Assembly (NCBI GenBank): GCA_000402655.1 | Contig: AQSI01000001.1 | Location: 343,044 to 407,043 of the forward strand | Direction of reading: 5' to 3' | From: Fidelibacterota bacterium SCGC AAA298-D23 | Lineage (GTDB): Bacteria; Fidelibacterota; Marinisomatia; Marinisomatales; Marinisomataceae | DNA: 64,000 nt | The notes under the pieces: model-generated | Database searches by the model: none | Told to the model about the DNA's origin: nothing | Seen by the model: only the letters and a program-made list of their open reading frames with translations | Shown here: one piece after another, positions 45,724 to 54,657 of the stretch | Numbering within the stretch: position 1 is the stretch's first letter | Layout of the letters: each line of letters opens with the position of its first letter | Translations under genes and position numbers: made by a program

Positions 45724-46605
45724 ATGAAATCCATTTTAATTTCAAATTTAGTTGCCGATATGAAGCTTCAAGGATTTTATTTATGTCTTGAAAAAAAAAT
45801 TCTTAAAAAAAAAGATGGATCAATATATTTAAACTTATTACTTCAAGATAAATCTGGAGTTATCAGAGCTAGAATTTGGGATAATGTTCAGAGGCTCTCT
45901 AAAAAATTTAGTATTGGGGATCCTGTTGCAGTTAAGGGAATCACATATCAATACGGTGAAAATTTATTAATTAAAATTGAAAATATTTCACGTGCTGATG
46001 AAAAAAAATATAAACAATATGGATTTAACGCATCAGATTTAATTCCATTATCCAAAAAAAATCCAAACGAATTATGGAAAGAGCTTGATAAAGAAATAAA
46101 TCTTATTTCTAAGAGCCATCTAAAAAAACTTACAAGAGAAATTCTTAAAGATCATAAAAATAAATTTAAAATATATCCTGCAAGCATTTCATATCATTAT
46201 AATTATCAAAATGGATTGATCGAGCAAACAGTATCACTTTTAAAAATTGCAAAGCAAATTGGATCCCATTATGAAGTGGATATTGATTTATTAATTTCTG
46301 GAGTTTGTCTTCATCAAATTGGAAAGCTTTACTCTATAAACCTTGGCTCAGTAGTTTCAAAATCTAGTCATAAATCTTTGGTAGGAAACGCTATAATTTC
46401 AAGAGATGTTGTTAATAAATATATTTCTAAAGTTAAAAATTTTCCAGATGAGGATAAGCTAAGGTTAGAACACCTAATTTTATCTTACCAAGGCAGAAAA
46501 GAATGGCAAAGCCCTGTTGAGCCTCAAACTTTAGAAGCTATATTATTACACTCAATTAACTTTATTGATTCTAAAATTAATTTTATGAGGAGAGATGAGT
46601 CATAA
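45724..46605 (+). CDS. YhaM-like OB-fold/HD-domain protein with degraded active site
   Basis: A 293-residue protein with the architecture of the 3'-5' exoribonuclease YhaM: an OB fold at about 5-95 (LLLQDKSGVIRARIWDN) and an HD domain at about 150-285. The frame of the HD domain is clearly conserved (ISGVCLHQIGKLYSI, LEHLILSYQGRKEWQSPVEPQTLEAILLH read across two segments), but the metal ligands are substituted. The HD pair is H197-Q198; the usual HH before GGLLEH is replaced (H158-Y159, then GLIEQ), HHG is Y255-Q256-G257, and the late Asp is Asn. It is probably catalytically inactive and may act as an RNA-binding protein. The gene overlaps the next one by 11 bp. Confidence 0.82.
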   Translation: MKSILISNLVADMKLQGFYLCLEKKILKKKDGSIYLNLLLQDKSGVIRARIWDNVQRLSKKFSIGDPVAVKGITYQYGENLLIKIENISRADEKKYKQYGFNASDLIPLSKKNPNELWKELDKEINLISKSHLKKLTREILKDHKNKFKIYPASISYHYNYQNGLIEQTVSLLKIAKQIGSHYEVDIDLLISGVCLHQIGKLYSINLGSVVSKSSHKSLVGNAIISRDVVNKYISKVKNFPDEDKLRLEHLILSYQGRKEWQSPVEPQTLEAILLHSINFIDSKINFMRRDES

Positions 46606-48205
46606 TAGAATATTAATTTCATTTTTTCTGCTTAACACCATTGCTTTTTCACAAGAAGACATCCCTTTTGATATTTCAAAACAATTTGCCGTTCCAACAG
46701 ATAATAATCAGCTCATTTGGAATAATGATTCATATTTTGATATCTTATTAATAGATAGATCTTCAAAAAATTTTAAAAACAAATTTTCAGATTTGGAATT
46801 CGATGAAATTGTAAAAGATTCTTCGTATGTAAAAAGTAAATTCATTTATGAATTTGGTGACTATGGATTTGATAAATTAAGCGTAGGATTAAAAAAGCAT
46901 TCACAGAATGAAGAATTTAAATTCGTTGGTTCAAAAAAGAGTTTTTTTGGTCAGTATGCTGAATTTGCTGATTCTGATCAACCCCCACTAAGTTTATTTT
47001 ATAAGTTTGATTACTTAAGAAAATTTGAAAAAAATAAATTTTATTCTTCTGTTGGGTATTTTAGAGAAGAAACTCAGTTTGATTTTAATTCTACCGAATT
47101 TGATTCATCATTAAATAGTGAATTTTCTGATTTTTTAACTTTAACAGTTGGAAATAATTTCATTAAAAATGATTACAATTTTGATTTGCAATTGAATCAC
47201 ATAAGTAAATTTGAATCATTGTTTATTAACCAATATGCTATAAATAATAAATATGAATTAGATAGAAATAGATTCAAATTTTCAATCCATAAAAACAATC
47301 AATTATTATTAAATATTTTGTTCAATAATAATAATTATTTTGATGAAAGATCTTCAAATGGTTTTTCTTTAAACTCTTTAACTTTAACAACTAAATATTC
47401 CAATATTCCCTCAATATTTGGTGAGTTTAATTATGGCATCGATTTAATTGAGGATAGAGTTAAGCCAAATATTTTTTACAAAAATATGTTTGGAAACTTT
47501 GATATAGTTTTTAATACTAGAAATCAACATTCCATGGTCTTGTTTGATGTTTATGACTTCACTGGCCAGGGTAGATTTAGTGGAAATAAAGTTGAAGAAT
47601 GGAAAAACTTAACGCTCACTTATCACTTTTTCACTCAACTAGATCTTTCGGTTTCTTTAAAGTATGTTGAGGCAAATAATCTTATCATTCCTATTGATTT
47701 ATTGGGAGAAGTTTTCATTCCTGAGGCTGATAGATATGAATTTATTGATGATGATATGATGTCTTTACAATCAAAATTTCAAGTTCCATTAAAATTTGGT
47801 TCATTGAATTTTAATCATTCTTATAATTTTTATGATAGTCTTATCAGTTCAAATAGAACCCACATTCTTAATTTAGATTACCTTTATAGTTTATCATTAA
47901 TAAAAAATAATCTTGGAATAAACGGTAAATTGAGGCTGCAATATATGTCAAAAAATAATTCAGATTTTAGTTTTAATTATTTTAAAAATATGCCTGAAAG
48001 AAAAAATAGCATTGACTCAAATGAATACATAAATATTTCTCTAAACGCAGAGATTTCTATATCCGATGTAATACTTACTATTAGACTTCAAAATGCATTA
48101 AATAAGTTCAATACAAGTGAAAACTATTCTATATCAAATCACGAATTCTTTAATCCAATAAGTAGTTTACTGACATTTGGAATCATCTGGGAATTTGACG
48201 ATTAA
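46595..48205 (+). CDS. Outer-membrane beta-barrel-like protein, unknown function
   Basis: A 536-residue protein with a signal peptide (about 1-19, ending SFSQ-like ...NTIAFSQ). The mature part is dominated by alternating amphipathic segments rich in Phe, Tyr, Asn and Ser and ends with an aromatic strand (LLTFGIIWEFDD), like an outer-membrane barrel. There is no plug domain or TonB box, so it is not a TonB-dependent receptor; it resembles the DUF6029-type or other porin-like barrels of the FCB group only in general character. It overlaps the YhaM-like gene by 11 bp and converges with the BtuB-like gene with a 4-bp overlap. Confidence 0.6.
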   Translation: MSHNRILISFFLLNTIAFSQEDIPFDISKQFAVPTDNNQLIWNNDSYFDILLIDRSSKNFKNKFSDLEFDEIVKDSSYVKSKFIYEFGDYGFDKLSVGLKKHSQNEEFKFVGSKKSFFGQYAEFADSDQPPLSLFYKFDYLRKFEKNKFYSSVGYFREETQFDFNSTEFDSSLNSEFSDFLTLTVGNNFIKNDYNFDLQLNHISKFESLFINQYAINNKYELDRNRFKFSIHKNNQLLLNILFNNNNYFDERSSNGFSLNSLTLTTKYSNIPSIFGEFNYGIDLIEDRVKPNIFYKNMFGNFDIVFNTRNQHSMVLFDVYDFTGQGRFSGNKVEEWKNLTLTYHFFTQLDLSVSLKYVEANNLIIPIDLLGEVFIPEADRYEFIDDDMMSLQSKFQVPLKFGSLNFNHSYNFYDSLISSNRTHILNLDYLYSLSLIKNNLGINGKLRLQYMSKNNSDFSFNYFKNMPERKNSIDSNEYINISLNAEISISDVILTIRLQNALNKFNTSENYSISNHEFFNPISSLLTFGIIWEFDD

Positions 48206-50265
48206 AGTTTATACTCTAACGTAAATTTTATGCTTCTACCAGGTTCTGGATAACCAATTGTAGAAATGTATTCTTCATCTAAAAGATTATCTACAGTCAT
48301 ATTGAGCATTACAGAGTCTTCACCCATCCAATTGAAAACATTTGATACTCCCAAACTCAATAACCCAAATGATTTATCATTCACTTGTTCAGCAAAAGAT
48401 GAACCATATTGTAAAATCCTATCGCCAACAAGCTTATAGTTTAATGAATAGTGAGTTAAATTATTTAATTTATAAACTAGTAGTAAGCTAGCAGAGGAAT
48501 CAGGTACATATAAAAGTTTTTCATCAATATCTTCATCAAGAGAATCATAAACATTATATGTTAACTGCATATGCAAGTCAGAAAAATCTTTAAGGTATTG
48601 AAAATTATAAGATGTTCTTTCAGCTGATGAAACATTTATCGGTACATATTTAAATGATTCATCGGGTTGCCATAAAATTAAATTTTCATAATCTTTAAAA
48701 GATGCAGTTACTTTCATTTTTCCAATGAAAGACTCATTTGAAATCGATAATACAAAGTATTCACTTTCTTCAGGTTTTAAATCGGGATTACCTCCACTAT
48801 ATAAACCATCTGGCCAAAATAAATCATTCAGTGTGGGAAATTGAAATGATGAGCCTATATCAAGATAAAAGTCAAACGCGCTTCCAGAATCTATAAATTG
48901 ATTAACCGCTTCAAAGCCTAAATTATAAGTTGTTTTTTTATTTTCAACTCTTGAATCATAGCGCAATGAAGGAGAAACCTTAAAATCATGCTCTGTATTG
49001 ACATAATTTCCAATAAACGAAAACGATGTTGTTTCTAATTCTTCCTTTTGAAGTTCACTACTATCAACTCTTTCAGATTTAACATTAAAAGCTGCTTCAT
49101 AATTGAAGGATGAATTTATTGTATGATTTCCTCTAAGCCCAAAAACTGAGTAATCAAGTTCATGTTCACTATATACTGGAAAAGATCCTTCTGAATCGTC
49201 AAATTCTTGGTAATTATCTGATCTATTCATGTACAAATCAAGTGAACCATTATCAAAAAACTTATTAAAGGATAAGGCAAATAGTTCAAAGTCATCTTTT
49301 CTTGTAGCATTATCTGATGGAAAGGTTGTACTTCCTGCTGCTCCTCTAACATTTTCGGTTCTTAATGTAAATATATTGACTAAAAAATCTTCTCTTATAA
49401 CAAATTGCCTATCAACGGAGAGAAAAAATTGATCTAAGTAATTATTTAAGCGCTTAATTTTATTTCCCGTTGAATCAGTATATTTATAATCACCATCATA
49501 AGATGTTTTACCAAATGATATATTTCTTTTCGATGTTTTTCTATTGATTGAATAATTAGCTCCGTATTGTGAAAATCCAAAATCTCCAACACTATAAAAA
49601 ACATTATTATCTAAAAAATCATTATTAATATTAATAGAACCATCAATGGAGCCAGAACCAAATCTTGTTCCAGAATTTAATCTGTAATTGATGGAGCTCA
49701 GAGCAAAGGAGGGAAGCGTAGAAAGATCAACTTGTCCATTCATTGCATCAGTTAAATCAACTCCATTGTAAAGGACTTTTGTATGTCTTGCATATCCACC
49801 ATCAAAAGAAGCAGAAGTTACTCCTGCATATCCACCATATGTCCTCAATTCTAAGGATGGAATTTGATTAAGAGAGCCTCCTTTAGAATAAATGCCTAAA
49901 TTGTTTATTGAAGTCTTATCTATTAAATATCCTTCTTTTTTCTTACCATAAACGTCAACTTTTTCAAGGGATATGTTCTCTCTTACCATAATAATAGATT
50001 TATTTAATCTTTCTTCTGGTTTTACAATTACATCTTTAAATCCTATTCTTTGAAACAGAACACTCGATTCATTCATGACATTTATTGAAAAGTTGCCGTT
50101 TTTATCAGATATCGTCCAATTTCTTTCCTCTGATTTTGAATTTAATTCTTCAATAATAACATAAGAAATTTCAGTTCCAGATACATCTTTAACAAAACCT
50201 GTGAAAGTTTGTCCAAAGAGATTTGTGAATAATATTGTAAGTAATATATATATTTTTTTCATCAT
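48202..50265 (-). CDS. btuB: TonB-dependent receptor, probably for cobalamin (BtuB-like)
   Basis: A 687-residue outer-membrane receptor: signal peptide (about 1-18), a carboxypeptidase-regulatory-like domain (about 19-95), a plug domain (about 105-215, with YNGVDLTDAMNGQVDLSTLP) and a barrel ending in GYPEPGRSIKFTLEYKL, typical of BtuB-type receptors. The substrate call rests mainly on the cobalamin riboswitch in its leader, since repression by B12 is the usual control of B12 uptake. GGAGG lies 5 nt before the start, an unusually good Shine-Dalgarno for this window. No btuF, btuC or btuD genes are visible here. Confidence 0.88.
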   Translation of the reverse strand: MMKKIYILLTILFTNLFGQTFTGFVKDVSGTEISYVIIEELNSKSEERNWTISDKNGNFSINVMNESSVLFQRIGFKDVIVKPEERLNKSIIMVRENISLEKVDVYGKKKEGYLIDKTSINNLGIYSKGGSLNQIPSLELRTYGGYAGVTSASFDGGYARHTKVLYNGVDLTDAMNGQVDLSTLPSFALSSINYRLNSGTRFGSGSIDGSININNDFLDNNVFYSVGDFGFSQYGANYSINRKTSKRNISFGKTSYDGDYKYTDSTGNKIKRLNNYLDQFFLSVDRQFVIREDFLVNIFTLRTENVRGAAGSTTFPSDNATRKDDFELFALSFNKFFDNGSLDLYMNRSDNYQEFDDSEGSFPVYSEHELDYSVFGLRGNHTINSSFNYEAAFNVKSERVDSSELQKEELETTSFSFIGNYVNTEHDFKVSPSLRYDSRVENKKTTYNLGFEAVNQFIDSGSAFDFYLDIGSSFQFPTLNDLFWPDGLYSGGNPDLKPEESEYFVLSISNESFIGKMKVTASFKDYENLILWQPDESFKYVPINVSSAERTSYNFQYLKDFSDLHMQLTYNVYDSLDEDIDEKLLYVPDSSASLLLVYKLNNLTHYSLNYKLVGDRILQYGSSFAEQVNDKSFGLLSLGVSNVFNWMGEDSVMLNMTVDNLLDEEYISTIGYPEPGRSIKFTLEYKL

Positions 50266-50295
50266 ACTTTCCTCCGAAGATTATTTTTTATTTTT

Positions 50296-50430
50296 GCAAA
50301 TAAGGTCTCCTGGCTTGAACCTAAAATGGCTTAATTCCTTCTCCAACTATGTTGAATGGATTATATTAAACCTCAGTAATTACAGTAGCGGGGACTGCCG
50401 AAGACTTTCACTTCGTTCCCTACATTTGCT
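50296..50430 (-). ncRNA. Cobalamin riboswitch upstream of the BtuB-like receptor
   Basis: Read on the minus strand, the leader carries the cobalamin aptamer core in order: GTGAAAGTC (50411-50403), CCCCGCTACTGT (50393-50382), and the B12 box AGCCAGGAGACC (50315-50304). The ends pair as a P1 helix, GCAAAT (50429-50424) with ATTTGC (50301-50296). The gap between aptamer and start contains a GGAGG Shine-Dalgarno (50275-50271) and no hairpin plus T-run, so control by hiding the ribosome site is more likely than transcription termination. It should turn the receptor off when cobalamin is plentiful. Confidence 0.93.
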
Positions 50431-50449
50431 ATAAAACTTTAAACTTTAT

Positions 50450-50481
50450 TTTGTACAATGTAAATGATTATTTATAAATTG
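50450..50481 (+). promoter_or_regulatory. Bacteroidota-like promoter of the HNH gene
   Basis: TTTG (50450-50453), a 19-bp spacer and TATAAATTG (50473-50481) fit the TTTG-N19-TAnnTTTG arrangement closely and end 4 nt before the ATG at 50486. The predicted transcript is leaderless or nearly so. It would drive the long plus-strand housekeeping run. Confidence 0.5.
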
Positions 50482-50485
50482 TTGT

Positions 50486-51013
50486 ATGTCAGAACACAAT
50501 GTCAGTCATCTTAATAACTTAACCCTAATATTAAATGCCAGTTATTTACCATTAGGTGTTTGTAATTCTAAGCGTGCAATTTGTTTATATTTTTTAGATA
50601 AAGTAGATATTTTGATGAATTATGATCATCATATTCATTCTCCTTCAATGCAAATGAAAGTTCCAAGTGTAATAAAATTAAAAAAATATGTTTCTTTCAA
50701 TAGTTTGGATGTTGTCTTAAACAGAAAAAATCTACTCTTAAGAGATCATTCATCATGTCAATATTGTGGATCCAAATCAAACCTGACAATTGATCATATT
50801 ATTCCAAAACAAAAAGGAGGAGAAGACTCCTGGGAAAATTTAATCATAGCATGCTCACCTTGTAATTCGAGAAAGGGTAATAGGTCTCTTATTGAAACCA
50901 AAATGAAGCTCATGAAAGTTCCAAAAAAACCAAATAGATTTATGTATTTTAATCAATATATTAATCAAAAGAACCAGGGATGGAAAGAATACCTTTTTCA
51001 AAATAAAAATTAA
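50486..51013 (+). CDS. HNH endonuclease domain protein
   Basis: A 175-residue protein: an N-terminal region of about 85 residues with strand-rich LILNASYLPLGVCNSKRAI and a C-terminal HNH domain. CxxC pairs C91/C94 and C123/C126 hold a structural zinc; LTIDHIIPKQKGG supplies the His of the HNH motif and ENLIIACSPCNSRKGNR the Asn/His region. This compact HNH family is common as a single chromosomal gene in many bacteria and has no proven role; DNA nicking or repair is an inference. It leads a tight gene run, 3 bp before trpS. Confidence 0.88.
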   Translation: MSEHNVSHLNNLTLILNASYLPLGVCNSKRAICLYFLDKVDILMNYDHHIHSPSMQMKVPSVIKLKKYVSFNSLDVVLNRKNLLLRDHSSCQYCGSKSNLTIDHIIPKQKGGEDSWENLIIACSPCNSRKGNRSLIETKMKLMKVPKKPNRFMYFNQYINQKNQGWKEYLFQNKN

Positions 51014-51016
51014 TTT

Positions 51017-51982
51017 ATGAAAAAAAGAATTTTAAGCGGTGCACAGCCTTCTGGGCAACTACACATTGGAAATTACTTTGGTATGATAGAAAGAATGATT
51101 CGTTTTCAAAGTGAATCTGATTTATTTTGTTTTGTAGCGAATTATCATTCCATGACATCAATTAATGATAAAGCTGAACTAGAAGATAATACTAGACAAG
51201 CATTCATTGATTTGTTAGCTCTTGGCATAGACCCAGATAAATCAACATTTTGGGTACAATCTCATGTTCCAGAAGTGACAGAACTTGCTTGGATTTTATC
51301 AAACTTTGCATCTGTGGGTTTGATGCAAAGATCAACTTCCTATAAAGATAAAATTTCAAATGGATTAAAACCAAATATGGGTCTTTTTTCTTATCCAATT
51401 TTAATGGCATCAGATATATTATTATTTCAATCTGAAATGGTTCCAGTCGGTAAAGATCAAAAGCAACATTTAGAGATGACTAGAGATATTGCTATTAAAT
51501 TCAATAACACTTTTGGAGAAATCTTTACTATCCCTGACATCGAAATTAATGAAAGTAATGATGTTGTAATTGGAATAGACAATCAAAAAATGAGCAAGTC
51601 TTATAATAACACTATTCCTATTTTTGCTAGCAACGATATCATAAAAGACCAAGTGATGAATATAGTTACTGATTCTGCTGGACTGAATGATCCAAAAGAT
51701 CAAGATACCCCATTATTTAAGATTTATTCATTATTTCTTGATGATGTTTCAAAAAAAGAGCTTTCAGATAGATATAATACCCCTGGTTTGAAGTATATGG
51801 ACATCAAAAAAGAATTAATCGAGACCATTATTAGTTTTTTTGAATCTCAAAAATTGAAAAGAGAGAAATTAGTTCTTGATAATGATGAAGTAACCAAGAA
51901 AATGATTTTAGGTCAAACTAAAGCAAAAGAAATTGCTCAAAAGACACTTCAAGAAGTTAAAAGTGCAACAGGTTTAATTTAA
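51017..51982 (+). CDS. trpS: Tryptophanyl-tRNA synthetase
   Basis: A 321-residue class I synthetase. The HIGH-type motif is in GAQPSGQLHIGNYFG near the N-terminus, and the KMSKS loop appears intact as KMSKSYNN. The middle has PVGKDQKQHLEMTRDIA, typical of bacterial TrpS. It attaches tryptophan to tRNA-Trp. The stop codon directly abuts the scpA ATG, and it follows the HNH gene by 3 bp, so they are probably co-transcribed. Confidence 0.97.
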   Translation: MKKRILSGAQPSGQLHIGNYFGMIERMIRFQSESDLFCFVANYHSMTSINDKAELEDNTRQAFIDLLALGIDPDKSTFWVQSHVPEVTELAWILSNFASVGLMQRSTSYKDKISNGLKPNMGLFSYPILMASDILLFQSEMVPVGKDQKQHLEMTRDIAIKFNNTFGEIFTIPDIEINESNDVVIGIDNQKMSKSYNNTIPIFASNDIIKDQVMNIVTDSAGLNDPKDQDTPLFKIYSLFLDDVSKKELSDRYNTPGLKYMDIKKELIETIISFFESQKLKREKLVLDNDEVTKKMILGQTKAKEIAQKTLQEVKSATGLI

Positions 51983-52705
51983 ATGTTTAACATAAAGATA
52001 GAAAACTTTGAAGGACCTTTAGATTTACTTTTATACTTTATTAAAAGAGATAAAATTGATATTTACGACATTCCTATAACTCAAATAACTAATGAATACA
52101 TTTCAGTGATAGATGAAGCAAAAAAATTAGACGTTTCAATTGCTGGAGAATTTTTGTTTATGGCTTCAATGTTACTAAGAATTAAAACTCAAATGCTTCT
52201 ACCTAGACAGATAAATGATGAATCTTTAGATATAGAAGATCCAAGAATTGACTTAGTAGCTCAGCTACTTGAATATAAAAAATATAAGTCAATTGCTAAT
52301 AAGCTAAAAAATCTACACTTTGAAAATAAAGGTTCATTTTTTCGAAACTCCTCTAAGGTGGTTTATGATCAATCTCCAAATGCATCTGATTTTTTAAACG
52401 AGGTGACATTATACGATATTTCCAAAATTTTCAAAGATGCAGTTAATAATGCTCCAACGCAAGATTCATTTGAGATTTATAGAGAAACTGTTTCTTTAAA
52501 AGATCAGCAAGATTTTATTTTACAACAATTTAATAATGATAAAATTTTATCATTAAAAAATCTTGTCAAAAAACTTGAAACAAAACTTAAAATTATTGTT
52601 ACATTTTTGGCTCTATTAGAAATGATTAAACGTTCAGAAATCATTTGTTCTCAAAAAGAAAACTTTGAAGATATTGAAATAAAACTCATTATTGCTGAAG
52701 CATGA
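51983..52705 (+). CDS. scpA: Segregation and condensation protein ScpA
   Basis: A 240-residue kleisin. The N-terminal FEGPLDLLLYFIKRDKIDIYDIPI segment and AGEFLFMASMLLRIKTQMLLP are characteristic, the latter binding the SMC neck; the C-terminal winged helix binds the SMC head. With ScpB and SMC it condenses and separates the chromosome, which links it to the parAB genes at 12.4-14.0 kb. It overlaps scpB by 4 bp. Confidence 0.96.
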   Translation: MFNIKIENFEGPLDLLLYFIKRDKIDIYDIPITQITNEYISVIDEAKKLDVSIAGEFLFMASMLLRIKTQMLLPRQINDESLDIEDPRIDLVAQLLEYKKYKSIANKLKNLHFENKGSFFRNSSKVVYDQSPNASDFLNEVTLYDISKIFKDAVNNAPTQDSFEIYRETVSLKDQQDFILQQFNNDKILSLKNLVKKLETKLKIIVTFLALLEMIKRSEIICSQKENFEDIEIKLIIAEA

Positions 52706-53229
52706 CAGAAAACCAAAAAATTATAGAATCCCTTTTTTTTGTATCTACTGTTCCATTAGTTCAAAAAGATTTAATTAAAGTGTTTGGTAAAGATAATGCG
52801 CCGGATTTAGAAAAAGAAGTTTCAAATCTTAATAGTTTGTATGAAAACAATTCATTTTATATAAAATCTATTGGCGAAGGATTTATGATGGTAAGCAAAA
52901 AAGATTTTGAACCCTATATTTCTAAGCTCATTCCAACAAAAAAGTTAATGCTTTCAAATGCAGCGTTAGAAGTATTAGCAATTATTGCTTACAAACAACC
53001 AATATCAAGAATTCAAATCGAAACAATTAGAGGAGTTGATTGTAAGGGAGTTATAAAAAATTTATTGTCAAAAAATCTAATTAAGATTCAAGGAAGAGAT
53101 GATTCCATTGGTAAAGCTCTTCTTTACAAAACAACAGATGATTATTTAAAGCATTTTGGAATAAGCAATCTTAGCGAAATGCCAACATCTGACGAAGTTA
53201 CTGAACTTGTAGAATCCGAACATTTATAA
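52702..53229 (+). CDS. scpB: Segregation and condensation protein ScpB
   Basis: A 175-residue tandem winged-helix protein with the conserved LSNAALEVLAIIAYKQPISR and EXIRGVD-type segment (here IETIRGVDCKGVIKNLL). It binds the linker of ScpA as a dimer in the SMC condensin. The start overlaps the scpA stop by 4 bp, and rluB follows after 2 bp, in the order scpA-scpB-rluB common in bacteria. Confidence 0.96.
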   Translation: MTENQKIIESLFFVSTVPLVQKDLIKVFGKDNAPDLEKEVSNLNSLYENNSFYIKSIGEGFMMVSKKDFEPYISKLIPTKKLMLSNAALEVLAIIAYKQPISRIQIETIRGVDCKGVIKNLLSKNLIKIQGRDDSIGKALLYKTTDDYLKHFGISNLSEMPTSDEVTELVESEHL

Positions 53230-53231
53230 TA

Positions 53232-53939
53232 ATGAAATTATTTAAGGTAATATCTTCATCTGGAGAACTTTCAAGAAGAAAATCTATTGATGCAATTAAG
53301 GAAGGAATGGTTACAGTTAATGGTCAACTCATTCTTGATCCATTTAATGATGTTGTAGCAAAAGATGATATCAGACTGGATAATAAAAAAATAAAACATA
53401 ATGTTGATTTAACTACAATATTATTAAATAAGCCGAAAGGTTATTTATCAACCAAGTCAGACGAAAAAGGAAGAAAAACCATTTTTGAATTAATTCCAAA
53501 AAATCCTCCATTAAATCATGTTGGCAGGTTAGATAAAAATACTACAGGAGCGATTTTATTAACAAACGATGGGAATCTTTCTCAATTTTTAATGCATCCA
53601 AAAAATAGAATTGAAAAAGAATATATTGCTTTAACAGACCAATTTATAAGCGAAAAAAATATTAATAAGATACGAAAAGGAATTTTCATTGGCTCAAATG
53701 AAAAAGGAAGAGCAAAAATAGTTTCTCAAAAAATGAACAAAAGCCATATCGAAGTTAAAATGATATTAAAACAAGGTAAGAAAAATGAAATAAGAAGAAT
53801 TTTCAAATTTCTTGACCTTAATCTTATGTCTTTAAAAAGGGTCAGAATTGGACAAATACAATTATCAAATCTTGCTTTGGGTAGTTGGAGACTTTTATCA
53901 AAGAAAGAACTTCATTTTTTATCAGAAATTCAGTCATAA
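53232..53939 (+). CDS. rluB: 23S rRNA pseudouridine synthase, RsuA/RluB family
   Basis: A 235-residue pseudouridine synthase. The N-terminal S4 RNA-binding domain covers about 1-60 (LSRRKSIDAIKEGMVTVNG); the catalytic domain has NKPKGYLSTKSDEKGR and HVGRLDKNTTGAILLTNDG with the catalytic Asp at D101. The final part has QGKKNEIRRIFKFLDL. It modifies a uridine in 23S rRNA, most likely that of E. coli RluB (U2605); RluE or RsuA-type sites are possible alternatives. It ends the scpA-scpB block and is 59 bp from cmk. Confidence 0.92.
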   Translation: MKLFKVISSSGELSRRKSIDAIKEGMVTVNGQLILDPFNDVVAKDDIRLDNKKIKHNVDLTTILLNKPKGYLSTKSDEKGRKTIFELIPKNPPLNHVGRLDKNTTGAILLTNDGNLSQFLMHPKNRIEKEYIALTDQFISEKNINKIRKGIFIGSNEKGRAKIVSQKMNKSHIEVKMILKQGKKNEIRRIFKFLDLNLMSLKRVRIGQIQLSNLALGSWRLLSKKELHFLSEIQS

Positions 53940-53958
53940 ATCTCAAAAACTAAACATC

Positions 53959-53990
53959 TTGGTATTTCTCTAAAGAAAAACTAACTTTCG
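53959..53990 (+). promoter_or_regulatory. Bacteroidota-like promoter of cmk-rpsA
   Basis: TTGG (53959-53962), a 19-bp spacer and TAACTTTCG (53982-53990) lie in the 59-bp gap between rluB and cmk, ending 8 nt before the cmk ATG. It would give a separate promoter for cmk, rpsA and the genes after them. Confidence 0.45.
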
Positions 53991-53998
53991 TGGCATTT

Positions 53999-54655
53999 AT
54001 GGTAATTACTATTGATGGAGCTGCAGGAGTTGGTAAGACATCAACTGCAAAAGAATTAGCGAGAAGGCTTGGATACCAGTATTTTGATACAGGTGCTATG
54101 TATCGTGCAGTTACTCTTTTTTTTATAAGAGAAAATGTTGATTTGTCATCAAGAAGCGAAGTTGTTAAATCGCTTGATTCCATAAAATTAAATATTGATT
54201 TTTCATCTGAAAGTGAGATGCAAATTTTTTTAGATGAAGATGATATAAGCTTGAAAATTCGTAGTCAAGAAGTTACTAGTAAAGTAAGTGCAGTTAGTGC
54301 ACTTAAAGATGTAAGAGAGATGATGGTAAACATTCAAAGATCTTTTACAGCGAATGGTAATTTTGTTGTCGAAGGAAGAGATATTGGTACTGTAGTTTTT
54401 CCAGATGCCAAGTATAAATTTTACCTTCAAGCAGATTATGATATTCGAGCTGAAAGAAGGTTAGCTGATTTTGAAAAATTGAATGAAGCTAAAAATATTA
54501 ACGAAATAAAAGAGGATTTGGAAAAAAGAGATAAGTACGATAGTAGTCGTAAACTATCTCCATTAAAAAAACCTGATAATGCAATTATAATTGACACAAC
54601 TCTTTGCACTTTTGAGGAGCAGGTTTACAAAATTCTCAAACATATAGAGAAATAA
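53999..54655 (+). CDS. cmk: Cytidylate kinase
   Basis: A 218-residue nucleoside monophosphate kinase. The P-loop GAAGVGKTS starts at residue 7, followed by the FDTGAMYRAVT segment, and later VEGRDIGTVVFPDA. It phosphorylates CMP and dCMP. A GTG three codons upstream (53990) is in frame, but it falls inside the putative -7 box, so I chose the ATG. It is followed after 2 bp by rpsA, the classical cmk-rpsA pair. Confidence 0.95.
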   Translation: MVITIDGAAGVGKTSTAKELARRLGYQYFDTGAMYRAVTLFFIRENVDLSSRSEVVKSLDSIKLNIDFSSESEMQIFLDEDDISLKIRSQEVTSKVSAVSALKDVREMMVNIQRSFTANGNFVVEGRDIGTVVFPDAKYKFYLQADYDIRAERRLADFEKLNEAKNINEIKEDLEKRDKYDSSRKLSPLKKPDNAIIIDTTLCTFEEQVYKILKHIEK

Positions 54656-54657
54656 AA

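Noticed and set aside
46595..48205. TonB-dependent receptor
   Set aside because: It has a signal peptide and barrel-like strands, but no plug domain or carboxypeptidase-like N-terminal domain.
50296..50485. Cobalamin riboswitch acting on the plus-strand HNH gene
   Set aside because: All conserved blocks and the P1 pairing read correctly only on the minus strand, towards the receptor gene.
50486..51013. HNH protein as a homing endonuclease or mobile element
   Set aside because: There is no intron, intein or repeat around it, and it sits at the head of a stable housekeeping run.
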